From positions 24,983,223 through 25,047,222 of the forward strand of contig CM070609.1 of NCBI GenBank assembly GCA_036346395.1: a DNA stretch of 64,000 nt. Direction: 5' to 3'. Below, piece by piece: positions 32,304 to 43,530 of the stretch. Within the stretch, counting starts at the first letter, position 1. Each line of letters begins with the position of its first letter. A program made the position numbers and the translations under genes. Origin of the DNA: Hsuehochloa calcarea (lineage: Eukaryota > Streptophyta > Magnoliopsida > Poales > Poaceae). A model generated the notes under the pieces. That model was not told where the DNA came from and searched no databases. It saw only the letters and a list, made by a program, of their open reading frames with translations.

Positions 32304-35300
32304 TTAATTACAATGGAGTAAATTCTTAATTAAAATATAGCCCTTCATGATGATCGACGCGATATAGCTAGCTTCCTCACCGGGTTCTTCCTCGAGCCCG
32401 ATGCCGCCTCCGAAAGGTGGCAACTCGTCAAATTGATTGTATTCTTCCTCGCCCACTACATTCTCAACTCCGACAATCCTCCTTTTCCATGAAGAACTAC
32501 GTGACGCTTCTTATTTGCCGGGTCGGTTACATAGAAGACTTGAACAACTTGGTTAGCCAAGACGAATGGTTCGCCTTTGTATCCGACACGCTCGAGGTCC
32601 ACGGTAGTGACGCCGCATTTGTCGACCTTCACCGTGGGAGATGGACCCAACGGCACCAAATAGGGGATCTTGAAAAGCACGTAGTCGATCTCCCATATCT
32701 CCTCTATTTGCCCATAGTACGAGCTCCTCACCCCATCGGATCGAATGCATCTATGCGACACCGCTGCTCGCGACCGTGCTCTTCCTATCCCGAGTGCCGA
32801 TAAAATGTGTACCCATTTATGTCGATCCTTGCCATGTGACAATTGTAAATCAGGCCCTCTTGCCAACCATAGCAACAGATCATCACTTGATGACCTCCGA
32901 GTGATTCGCGCTTTAACCATTCGTTGAACCGACGGTTGTGCTCTCTCGTGATCCAAACCTCCGACCGGTCCGATTCTCACATGTACCATGTCTTTGTGCT
33001 CGCCGATGTACGGGACACTTGGGTCATGTGTTGCAAGACCGTGAAATGGGCTTGAGCGCACGTATCCAGATCGGGAGTGATTGATTTCCTTCCGATGGTC
33101 CCGATACCATCCGTCTCCCCTCATGACGAGATAGAGGCACACCAATCGGATCCACCGAGCCATGTAGTCGACGCAGAACTCAATGACCTCTTCCGCTGCA
33201 TAACCTTCGATGATGCCGCCCTCCGGTCGAGATCGATTCCGACGTAGGACTTGAGAATTCCCATGTACCTCTCGAACGGGTACATATGACGAGAAACACA
33301 GGGCGCATATCTTTATCTCTTTCACAAGGTGAACAATGAGATGGACCATGATATCGAAAAATGACGGAGGGAAATACATCTCAAGATGACACAGAGTCGC
33401 CACTACCTCGGCTGCAGAGCATCTAGTCCTTGGGGATCGATGACCTTCGAGCAATTGAGTTGAAGAAATAACACACCTCAAGATTGCCACTCGGACCTTG
33501 TTCGGCAAGATACTCCTAATTGCAACAGAAGCATTTGTGTCATCAAGACACGACAATCATGCGACTTCATACCAATTAATTTCAAATCTTGCATAGAAAC
33601 AAGTTTCTTAATGTTAGCGGAGTAACCAGACGGACTTTCACACCGCAAGCTCGCACGCTTCATTTCTCTCGGCCTTGGACAGAGTGTAGCAAGTCGGGGA
33701 AGGTACGTTCGTCTCAGATCGGTCTCTTTCGGTGCTAACTCGGTCCTTATGTTCATATCGACCAAGTCACGCCGCATGCTAACACCATCCTTTGTTTTGC
33801 CACTAATGTTCAAAGAAGAGACCAATCAAGCTATCACATACATTCTTCTCTACGTGCATAACGTCGATGCAAAGGCGAACTTCTAAGTACTCCCAATAAG
33901 GCAAGTCCCAAAAATTGACCGCTTCTTCCGGATGTTCTTCTCACGGGTTCTTAATTTACGCCCTTCCCAAGCACAACATCGATATCCTTAACCATATCAT
34001 AGACCTCTTTCCCACTAAAAGCCCTTGAAGTCGAACCGCCTTCCTTATTTCCGTCGAATTGTTTCTTCATCTTGCGGTATGGGTGACTCTCGGAAGGAAC
34101 CTACGGTGACGCATATACACGCTTTGCGCGAGTTGTTCACCATACACTCTCCGTAGCATCTAAGCGGCGATGTGCTTTGGCTCCTTTTGTATCAAGCCCG
34201 ATAGGTTACCAAGGGCAGGAAAATCATTGATGGTGCGAAACAACATGGCGCGTAAAGTGAAGTTCTCTCGCTTGTACGCATCCCATACTGCACCCTTCGC
34301 TCCACAAAGGTCACAAGATCTTCCAAAGAATGGTGCTAGGTACACATCAATATCATTCCTGTGTTGCTTCGCCCTTGGATAAGTAGTGTCATCAAAATGT
34401 ATTTCCGCTTCATACACGACCAAGGAGGAAGGTTGTACATACATAGATTCACGGGCAAAGCTATGTCTCACGCTCATGTTACCGAAAGGATTCATTCCGT
34501 CCGTACTCAACCCTAACCTTATGTTCCTCGGTTCCGCACCGAACTCTTCAAGCTCCGATCGAAGTTTCTCCACCGACAGAATCGGCAGGTGTCCGAGCTT
34601 CCCATCTTTCTTACGCCCTCCGAGTGCCAACGCATCAATCTTGCCTCCTTTCGGTTCGCAAATAAACGCTTCAAACGTGGGATCACAGTGCGGATACCAC
34701 AACATCTTAGCAGAGGTCCTTGCTTCGCTTTAGCAAGATTCTTCCGCTTGTATCGGATGCTCGCACACGGACATGCATGCATGTCTGCATACTCTTTACT
34801 GTAGAGGATGCAATCGTTCGGACATGCATGTATTCTTTCTACTTCCATTCCCAACGGACAAAGAACCTTCTTAGCTTGGTAGGTCGTGGCTTTGGGCAAC
34901 ACGCTTTCTCCGGAAGGATGTCACTAAGAGACCTAACAACGCCAGAAAACTCTTGTCGGACCAACCATTGCTTGCCTTCAATTTCAGCAGTTCAAGCACG
35001 GTTGACAACCTTGTGTATTCCGGCTTGCGGCCAGGAACAAAGGTTTCCGAGTCCTCCATTAAGCCCTCGAATTTACAAAATTCTCTCTCACCGTAGTTCC
35101 TTACTCATCGCGTAGCATCCGATCCAGATTGTCATCATGCGATCTATCCTCATCAAAAGCACATTCCATACCCCGCATATCGTTGACTTCTCGGCGATGT
35201 CGTCATTCTCGACTTCCAGATAATCTGCTCTTCACCGTGATCGCTCCAACATGTATATCCTTTTTGAAACCTCTTCGTATTAAGTGAGCTTCGATCTGCA

Positions 35301-35461
35301 CGGGTTGTTAAACATTTTCATATTACCGCAATCAATGCATGGACAAGACATATATTTTATCCCCTTCTTCAACATATCCCGCTTCGGCTCTTCTAAAAGC
35401 AAACACGCCATTAATATACTCTTCACTCACACGGTTCTCAATGTACATCCGCTTGGTCCAT
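32304..35461 (-). pseudogene. TNP2-like CACTA transposase of CACTA-3, full domain set, several frame breaks
   Basis: From the ATG at 35461 the usual TNP2 order can be followed leftward. The transposase-associated domain (SEEYINGVFAF) comes first. ECPLGMEVERIHACPNDCILY-type sequence lies near 34840, and Transposase_21 (LSTDGMNPFGN, NDFPALGNLSG) at 34510-34160. SGKTKDGVSMRRDLV is at 33810, followed by the DUF4218-like part (CHLEMYFPPSFFDIM near 33380, GIIEGYAAEEVIEFCVDYMA near 33200). The DUF4216-like end (YYGQIEEIWEIDYV near 32700, FVLANQVVQVFYVTDP near 32560) completes it. The protein has several one- or two-base shifts, including one only a few codons after the start where CACTA-1 keeps the frame. 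Stop position is approximate. Confidence 0.85.
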
Positions 35462-35847
35462 CTACACATTAGTGAGTACTCTATATTAATAAACCGCAAG
35501 TACCCTTTATAATGACCAAACACATTAGTGAGTACTCTATAGCAAATATAAAGGGTTACAGATCGATCGTTACCCTTCTCTCCAAAGTGGCGCAATGTGG
35601 GAGGAGGCAGCCAGATCAAAGCCGCAATGGGCCGGGGAGGAGGAGGCAGGGTAATACCAAAATGGGAGAGGAGGAGGTACGGTAATACCAAAATGGGGAG
35701 GACGCAGCAGCAGGAGGGTGGTGGCGGTTCAAATGGATTTAATAGAAATGGGACTGCTGGCAATGGACGCAGCAGCAGGAGGGTGGCGGCGGTTCAAATG
35801 GATTTCATAGAAATGGGGACCGCTGGCGCTACTTATAAGTTCGATAT

Positions 35848-36247
35848 ATCACGCACGGTTCTTTAAAAGAACCGCTCAGATATGGGATATCACGCACGGT
35901 TCTTTTAAAGAACCGCTCGTGATATGCTTAGATCACGCACGGTTCGCTTAACGAACCGTCAGGAATATCGCGACGGTTCGTTAAACAAACCGCCTGCGTG
36001 ATACAAATATTATCACGCACGGTTCGTTAAACGAACCGTCGTGATATCATCACGCACGGTTCGCTTAACGAACCGCCTGCGTGATGACAAGAGTATCACG
36101 CACGGTTCGCTTAACGAATCGTCGTAATATCACGCACGGTTTGTTAAACGAACCGCTCGTGATACTATATATCATGCACGGTTGCCACCAAGAACCGCTC
36201 AGTGATATTTTATCACAGACGGTTCTTTTTGAACCGTCTGTGATGGG
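35848..36247. repeat. CACTA-3 right subterminal repeat array
   Basis: Ten or so hairpin pairs, mostly with loops TTCGTTAAACGAA and TTCTTTTAAAGAA. Many read ATCACGCACGGTT in place of ATCACAGACGGTT. The last pair before the terminus is intact. Confidence 0.85.
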
Positions 36248-38734
36248 GTGTCTAGTATAGCATGTTCTGTAGTAGTGCGACAACCACTTACCCAGACCCC
36301 CTTTTGCACAATACGACTCACGCCTAGGGTCCCACAAGTCGCATACCCCAACCTGTAGCCTCGTGGGCTCACGGTGAAGGGGAGTCCCCCAATGGTACAG
36401 CGCGTACCTGTGGACACCAATTAGTTAGCCAGGTTAACACCATTATAGGCTTGTGGCTGTACTGTTTTACAATATGAGGTCATCACAGGATTAAGTTCTT
36501 AATATCATATGAGCGGTTCTTACCACATACCCACCACAAAATGTCCTGGGCTACATTAGTACTCAACCATATACCCTCTAACTTACCATCCGCCCAGATG
36601 GGTATTAGCAAGTTTTTAGGGTTTTGGAGAAGTATAAAATAATTATCACAACCATTTCAGTCATTCTCCCCAATAACTGTCCAAAACCATTGTTATGATT
36701 TAAAGGATGATGATTTGGGGTAGTAATACACCGGTACTTAAACAAGACTAGCATGGCGTTTAAGTATAGCCTATAACTAGTAGGTTACCAGTTATTTACT
36801 AGGGTGACAAGGATTTTGGAAGTTCAATTATCAAGGACATGGTATAATAATTATTTAATCATCAAATAGGCATTTAACTACCTTAGGGTGTTTGACATAC
36901 ATTTGCATAGGAAATTAAAGCATGCAATTTGATACTTTAAAAGAGCATAATTTGCATAAAATGTAGGATCATCATGGTCAAAGTGTTGACTCGCTTGGGC
37001 TATTTTACCGTGGCCTTGATCTTACTCAAAGCCTTCTTAGACAGATGTTCGAAATCTTGGTCGCCGTCTTTGCTTGAATCTTGGATTTGCTTGAGCCGCC
37101 GTTTCTTCTGGACTTCGATTTCTAATTACGCAGCAACGATCGAAAAACCAAATAAATCCAGAGAACTCAAAAGAGCAATAAAACACAAGACCCTCAAAAG
37201 ATTGTGGAGAACGAGCTTGAGAGAAGGGGTTGGGCGACACTGAGATGTTTGACAGAGTCAAACGACCAATTGAGCAAAGGAGGGTAAGGTCGAAGGAGCT
37301 TTTGCAGCTACTGCGAATTTTGGAAGACTGTAAGACTATACTACTACAAGTGAAAAATAAATTAACTACAAGCTCTACACCAATTCTAGATACAAGAGCA
37401 ACACAAATTCTTAAACGACAGATCAACACCAAACTCAGTTGTTAGATAAAACTCAACGATTCAATTGCTGGCTATACGGATCATTGGCAATACATCGATT
37501 CAAATGCCAGCTACTCAACCTACTACCACAGCTTACCGCCACATCAAGACACAGGTTCTACCGCCAACTAATTGATTACCAGCTTATCAACAGGGATTTC
37601 AAAATGCTAGCTACTCGGATCTCTGCCCACATACTAATACTGCCAACAAAACAATCAATTCACTGCCAATCCAACCACTGAGATTCCGCTTTACATAATC
37701 AAAACACAAAGATGCAATTGTCGGATTAAACACATGTTTCAATAGCATGAAATCACAACTACCAACTTACTAACAGAGCATTCAAATGCTAGATCAATGC
37801 AGAACTTCAATTGCCTGCTACACCAATCACTGCGAACATCATACTGCCAGAACAACACAGATTTTTCAAATGCCAGAACACACACGTTTTCAAAATGACA
37901 GTTTATGCACAAAGGTTCACTTGCCGGATTAGACTCACAATTCAATTGCCAGCTATACAAAACACACATCACTACCAACAATATAGATATCTTTACTGAT
38001 GATCACTGCTGCTGAATTGGAGAGTCATTAAACCATGGGCACAAACAATAATCACTAATCCAGTTTACTCAATCAACTGGACTGGAGGACCAAGATTTGC
38101 GGCAATTACTAGCAGTAAATAAGAGGGAAATTCATCAACTCAATCGACTGTCCAATCCGCTATCTTTGCTGAGAGGGCCACCGGCTAGCCACACAGGGGG
38201 ATGGAGCCGGGGGGGAAGCACAGAGAGCAGAGGAGTAGGGAGGCGCTCAGGCGATGGCTGCCGACGGCGGGCAATGGCCAGAGGGCACCGGGGATACCTC
38301 AAAATGGGATGTTGGACTGAGGGAGGCGGTGCTGGGGCTGGAGTGGCGCTGGAGAGGGGACGGCGACGGCAGAAGTTGACAGCTCGGCGGCCACACAGAG
38401 GCGGCGAGGACCGGAGGGAGGGGAGAGGAAGGGAGGAGGTGGGAGCTTACCAACGGCTGGTGAAGGCGGAGGAGCTCGGGAGGTGGCCGTCGACGAGGCG
38501 ACGCGGGGAGGGAGCTGTGACCTAGGGAAGCGGGGTGCTGCGGCCGGCTGTTGGCACTGGGACGCCGAGGAGGCGCTCCAGCCCTAAGGACTCGGCCCGT
38601 GGAGTGCCGAGGAGGGGGGATGGCGGCGGTGGGGCTCCAATTGGCTGGAGGGGAGGAGAAGCTGAAACGGGGGGGCTCTTTGGAGGACTTACCCGGGGAA
38701 AGAGGGGACGGGGGATAGGCAGAGAGGCGCTGGG

Positions 38735-38744
38735 CCCTTTTATA
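38735..38744 (-). promoter_or_regulatory. TATA box in the interrupted LTR-like sequence
   Basis: The minus strand reads TATAAAAGGGCCCAGC, a strong plant TATA box followed by a GC-rich leader. It supports minus-strand transcription leftward from here. Confidence 0.5.
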
Positions 38745-39715
38745 GCCGATGGCGGGATGGAGCCGGGGAAGGGGCTGACAGAGGTGATGACGTCGGGCGG
38801 AGGTGGCGGCATGGGCGACAGTGTAGGCGACCATGGCGGTAGTTGGCGAGGACGACGAGACGCGAGCGCTGACCGGTGATGCGGCACGGCTTGGTCCGGG
38901 TGGAAGGGCTGACTGGGGCTTCGCTGCACGGCTCGGACCGGTCGGAGGGACGGTGCCGACGTCATGGAGGTGATGGCTGGTGGGGGCGGCGCAGGAGATG
39001 GCGCAGAGGAGCGGGTGGAGGCGACGTGCGGGTGGGGGTGACTCGGCAGGGCATGGTGCTGCAGGCTGGGCAGGTGGGGAGTGGGGGCGGCGCTGTAGGT
39101 GGAGGAGAAGAAGAGGGCTGGGCCGAACGGGGAAGAAAAGATCGGGCGGAGGAGGCACACACGGGAGGAGGGGAGGCGAAGGGGTCGGCGGAGGCGACAC
39201 ATCCGGAAGGGGGAGAACAGGGTAGGGGAGGCGATGCGGCTAAGGGAGACGAGGCGAGTGGGGGAGGCGATGCGGCGACGGGAGAAAGTGAGACGGGGGC
39301 GGCGGAGAGGAGATGCGGGGAGACGAAGGCGGATCGGGTGGGGAAGAAGGAGTGGAGGCGAGGGGGTGATGCGGCCGAGGCTGAGCGAGGAAGGAGAGGG
39401 CAAGTCGGGTCGGACCGGTGGAAAGAGAAGAGGGAGAAAAGAGCGGACCGGGCTGGGACGAGTTGGGCCAGGAAAGAAAATGTGGAAAAAAAAATCTAGT
39501 GGGCTGGGAACTGAGTTGGCCCAACAAAATAAGAGGAGGTAAAAGTTTGAGAGGGGTTTCCAAAATCTGAAAAGTTCGAATTTGGTTGAATTTTTAAATT
39601 TGGAGTTTGAAGGTAGGTTTGAAACACAAACCCGAGTTTAGAGGAATCTCGGAGTTTTGGGAATTTAAGTGACAAATCCAAATTTAAACAAAAATTGAAA
39701 ACCAAATAAAAGCAC

Positions 39716-41965
39716 TATTTACCGTTCCAAAAACAGGGTCACGTACTACTTGTGTCCAAACGTAACTGGGCGCATCAAATGCACCAACGTCAATTTCTAT
39801 GCCTAGATACGTCACCCGTGGCGTACGTGGTTTCATCTGTCTAGACACGGTACTTGCTCTGCATATACCGTAGATCGTCGTGGAATCCGTGCGGTTTAAC
39901 ATTCTGGAACCTTGATTACTATTATATGTATAGACGACTATTTGAAATTAACGTCAATTTCATATGTTTTGTATTTGAGACCGCAAAAAGTCAAAAACAA
40001 AGACGGGAGGGGGTACGCCATTTCCAAAGGACCGAGCGGTCAAAGTTAAAGGTGGACAGCGCTATCCACCAGCAGCCTGCCAGTAGAGTTGTCTACACTA
40101 CATGCATACACACATCACGCATGCACAGGTCGGTCATGAATGTCATAGAGATTAAAGAGTTTTTAAAGAAGCAGCCATCTTCTAGATTTGAGAGGCTGCA
40201 AATTATATGAAGTAAGCAAGACTTTAGATAGCATATATAGGTCCTGCAAATTATTAAGCAACGCAAGTCAATGGAGCAAAAAGGAAATGGCTACTGCAGC
40301 CATGTCAACTTTGTACAGACTACAGCCCGCAGTACCGTTTATTCCAGCAACAGTGCTATTCGACAGCATCAAGATAGCAATGCCGAAAGCTTTAACTTAT
40401 CTCAAAGGGACGTATGGCACCATGGGCCTAGAACTCCAATGTGGACCAAAGCACCCACACTCTCAAGTGCCATGCCATCAGGTCAGAGTCTGTAGATGTA
40501 CCAGCAAGGATAACTAAATCCAGTGCACGGATGATGCCGCCCAACTTGTCTCGTGTATTAATCATACACACATTCGTAAGTGGTGGTCATGACGATGACT
40601 ACTTCTAGATGGTACGACTGTGCGAGTAGTTATTAGTCTCGAGAATATTATGGATCGGTCGCGTCAAAGAAATGCATGATTTCTAGCTAGGCAGCTGCGT
40701 GAGTACGTACGTGCTCTGTCTTCTAGTGACAAATTATTGACTTGTGTATTCGTGGTTAAGTTCAACATGCAACTTAACCAATTAGAGAACGTATAGTACT
40801 GGTTCAAAATTTTGGTCTATTTTCACCAAAAAAAAATCGGTGAAAATCGTTTCTACCGGACATAAATTTTCAAAATGGTTTCGAAAATTTTGTTTTGCGT
40901 GAATTTTATCATATATAGAAGAAATTTGTGCCAAAATTTATTTTCAAAAATTTTGGCCGCTGTTCTCAACCAATTTCGACCTATTTTTGGCTGATTGTTT
41001 TTAAAATTCAAATTTTGATTTAAAATTTCAGCAAAAAAAATTCGCAAAGGTTTGATTTTCGGCAAAACCGGCCTACGACCGGACCAAACCCACCCACCCC
41101 GGCCCGGTCGTTACATTTATTTTGTTGCTGAGATGCATGCATCTAGCACTCGATCTATTGATGCTCTGCAAATCTGCAATCGCTTGGCTAACGTAACTGA
41201 TGACCAAATTAACATAGCTATAACTATCACAAGATAGATGGACCTACAGTGGATGAAAGAAGAAGAACTAGATTAGCATGGACCGATAATTACGTCGAGA
41301 GGTTGCCTGGTATTTTAGATCTCCTGGGAATTTTTTGATGGAACGGGATGGGGGATATTTTTGTTGGAATGGGATGGGAAAATTGTTGATCAATATCTAT
41401 AGCCTTCCATGTCTATTGGGCAATAATTTTTTGGAGCAGGTAACGCAATCTTAATTTACAAACATGATTTTTATATAAGATGGCTTTACAAACCAGCCAA
41501 TTACTCAATTCTTACAAAGACCTCGATTCAACTTTCATGAATTAATTGTACGTTTAAAGGTGTGAATTTGTTTAGGAGCCTTTGTTTTTGCTATTTTTTG
41601 CAAGGTTGCGGAATCTGCGAGGTTAATTTTGGAGCGTACGTTTCACTCAACGCTGGAGGAGTGAAACTACTATTTTTTTTTCCATCTTCCTGGAACATTA
41701 AACAAAGGATAATGATAGTACACAGACGTGCGACACGAAGGAAAAAAAACGGACACTTCTCCATCACTCATATTTAGTTTTATCCACATATTCAAAACAA
41801 ACTCAACCAATACCACTCATTCCTCCTCTGTATATCTATCTCTTCCCCAGGCAAGTCTTTTTCTTAGTTCCTTCTCTAACTTGCTATCCCTCTCTCTATA
41901 CACTTTCACAACTTCAGTAAACACACACACACGCACGCACGCACGGGGGTTGCGCTGACTGCGCC
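39716..41965. other. Intergenic region, no gene seen
   Basis: Only short ORFs without family features. 40800-41110 is rich in AAAATTTT and TTTCGG-type strings and ends in CCGGCCCGGTCGTTACA, perhaps an old repeat. A (CA)n/(CGCA)n microsatellite lies at 41919-41945. Confidence 0.5.
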
Positions 41966-42241
41966 ATGGGTGAAGCTCCCTTCGGCCGCCTCCTCCCCTC
42001 CGACCGCCGGCTGCCGGTGCCGCCGCCTCCAGTTCCCCCGTGCTGCACGAATCGGACTCCTTCCTGGCTTGGCTGCCGCCACCACCGACGCCGACCTGGC
42101 GGCTCGACCGAGTCCCAGCGCCTCCCGCGGCTCCTCTCATGTGCTTCTTGCCTCCCCAGTTCGGCCCGCTCCTCCAGCCCCCCTCATGCTTCTCCCCTCA
42201 TGCACCCGGCCTGGCCCAACGAAGTTGCGCCACGGTTCTAA
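41966..42241 (+). other. GC-rich ORF of unclear status
   Basis: A 91-codon ORF begins MGEAPFGRLLPS and is rich in Pro, Arg and Cys. All three frames stay open here, as expected for GC-rich low-complexity DNA. It follows a CT-rich leader and a CA repeat. No domain is recognised, and I do not call it a gene. Confidence 0.2.
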
Positions 42242-42680
42242 TGTTCTGATGTTTGTGATGTTTGTGAATGTTTTGATGTTGCGGTTCATTGATAATAATG
42301 TTGCATCCCGTTGAGAATAATGTTGCATACTGTTCTTTGAGATGCTGCATATGTAGAGAAAATATGTTGCATCTATAGAACAAAAGTATTGCATCTGTAG
42401 AATCAAAGTGTTGCATACTATTCACAGTGTTGTTGTAATTTTTTCAATTTATTTTTGTTCAAAATGCTTTGATTTTGATTGTGATGTTCTTCAATTTAGG
42501 GAAGAAAAAAATTACAACATTGCCGTGAACAGTGCGCAACATTGTGTTTTGTACTGATGAAATATTATTTTACTTCAGATGCAATTTTTTTTGTACATAT
42601 ACAACATTCAAAAGAACAGTATACAACATTGTTTTAAGTGGGCCGCAACATTTTTCGTAATGGTCCGCAACATTTGTCTT
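42240..42680. repeat. Degenerate interspersed TGTTGCAT repeat
   Basis: The words TGTTGCAT, TGTTGCGG, CAACATT and GCAACATT recur about every 20-30 bases, first in one orientation (42250-42430), then in the other (42510-42680). This looks like a large inverted or foldback structure around about 42480. Confidence 0.55.
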
Positions 42681-42774
42681 GTTCAAAAAATTCTTAACAT
42701 CTGATCTTTCCAGATGCTGGGACGAACATTCGAAGAACTCGCCTGACGATTTTCCTCACTTGGTCTGATCACCC

Positions 42775-43052
42775 ATGGAGTTGGAGTCCTGCAGCTACGT
42801 GCTGCCTCTTGTGACTTGCTGCTGCTTCTTGCTCTACTCCTTCTGCTTCCATGTCTTTGCAACAGGTTGCAGCACTTGCATCTCTCACCACCATGCGCCG
42901 AGGAGCTACCCGTCTTTGGGCCGCTCGTGGATTTCTACGTATCACCACCGGCCTTTGAGGGTCACGTACACGGGCCTCCTCGCGGTGTCGCCGTCGCAGA
43001 CCATCATTGCGGGGAGATGAACGGCTATAGAGAACCTTATAGGATCCAATGA
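42775..43052 (+). pseudogene. Possible cytochrome P450 N-terminal remnant
   Basis: The ORF starts MELESCSYVLPLV and has a hydrophobic leader of about 25 residues, like a signal anchor. After that come a proline-containing hinge (HAPRSYPSLG) and TYTGLLAVSPSQTII. The hinge-plus-SPSQT pattern resembles the N-terminus of plant P450s of the CYP86 clan. A second frame (GPLVDFYVSPP) carries part of the likeness, so a frameshift is probable. No haem-binding region follows. Weak evidence only. Confidence 0.25.
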
Positions 43053-43530
43053 CGGAACGTGCCGTACGGACCTAGCGCTCGGACCGTACGTCCAAGCGCT
43101 AGGCGTTCCCTTAAACAAAGCATTCGCGTGTATATTACTTAGCATCATGCGTTTGTCTTCTTTTCGCTCCTCTTTACTTTCTTGCATGTTCTATACGCTC
43201 TTCTTGCACATGGCCAGTGAACCAAAAATGATTGTGGTGAACATGCGCGAAACGTTTTCCCCAAGAATGAACAACGTACGTATCTACAAGTTATATATCC
43301 ACGAAACGTACATGGATTTGATTCATGGCCAAACGTTTTCCTTCTTAAACATCTGAATCACGCGGGTCAAATCATCGAACAGACAGACACCCAAAGCGAA
43401 AGGAACGTGCCTCAATTCTATATTTATTGAATAGATTCGAGTGAATGTGATGACTAATTAGACCGTAGATATTACATAACAGAAGTGAACATACGAACGA
43501 TCAATATGGAACTCTTCAACTTCAATGTGC
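43053..43530. other. Intergenic stretch, no gene seen
   Basis: It includes CCAAACGTTTTCCTTCTTAA near 43330, followed by ACATCTGAATCACG, nearly as at 3950-3980, so a piece of the same dispersed repeat is present. No coding evidence. Confidence 0.45.

Larger units (their letters stand above)
25581..36277. mobile_element. CACTA-3: complete CACTA transposon, 10.7 kb, with Ulp1-type gene and nested insertions
   Basis: The left end is CACTACTACAGAAAAGG and the right end is the complement of CACTACTACAGAACATG, a 13-base identical terminal repeat. Both ends are flanked by CGA (25578-25580 and 36278-36280), the 3-bp target duplication. Subterminal arrays of ATCACAGACGGTT-type units lie at both ends. 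On the minus strand are a TNP2-type transposase (right half) and a gene with a Ulp1-type protease domain (left half). Between them are about 2.9 kb of other sequence, including a 482 bp solo LTR and a GC-rich minisatellite. Confidence 0.93.
24606..39715 (-). mobile_element. Old LTR-like sequence in minus orientation, split by CACTA-3 (ends uncertain)
   Basis: The two flanks of CACTA-3 (24606-25580 and 36278-39715) join without loss at TSD CGA into one repeat-like sequence of about 4.4 kb. On the minus strand TATAAAAGGG (38744-38735) is followed by a C-rich leader, as in the LTRs of grass gypsy elements. The long proline/serine-rich ORFs at 39403-38247 lie around that leader and look like low-complexity shadows. 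No gag or pol was found. The outer limits, the class and whether it is a solo LTR are inference. Confidence 0.35.

Noticed and set aside
38247..39542. Long open frames on both strands (up to 317 codons)
   Set aside because: All frames are rich in Pro, Ser, Gly and Arg, as expected of GC-rich low-complexity DNA. They surround a TATA box and leader of an LTR-like sequence, and show no domain.
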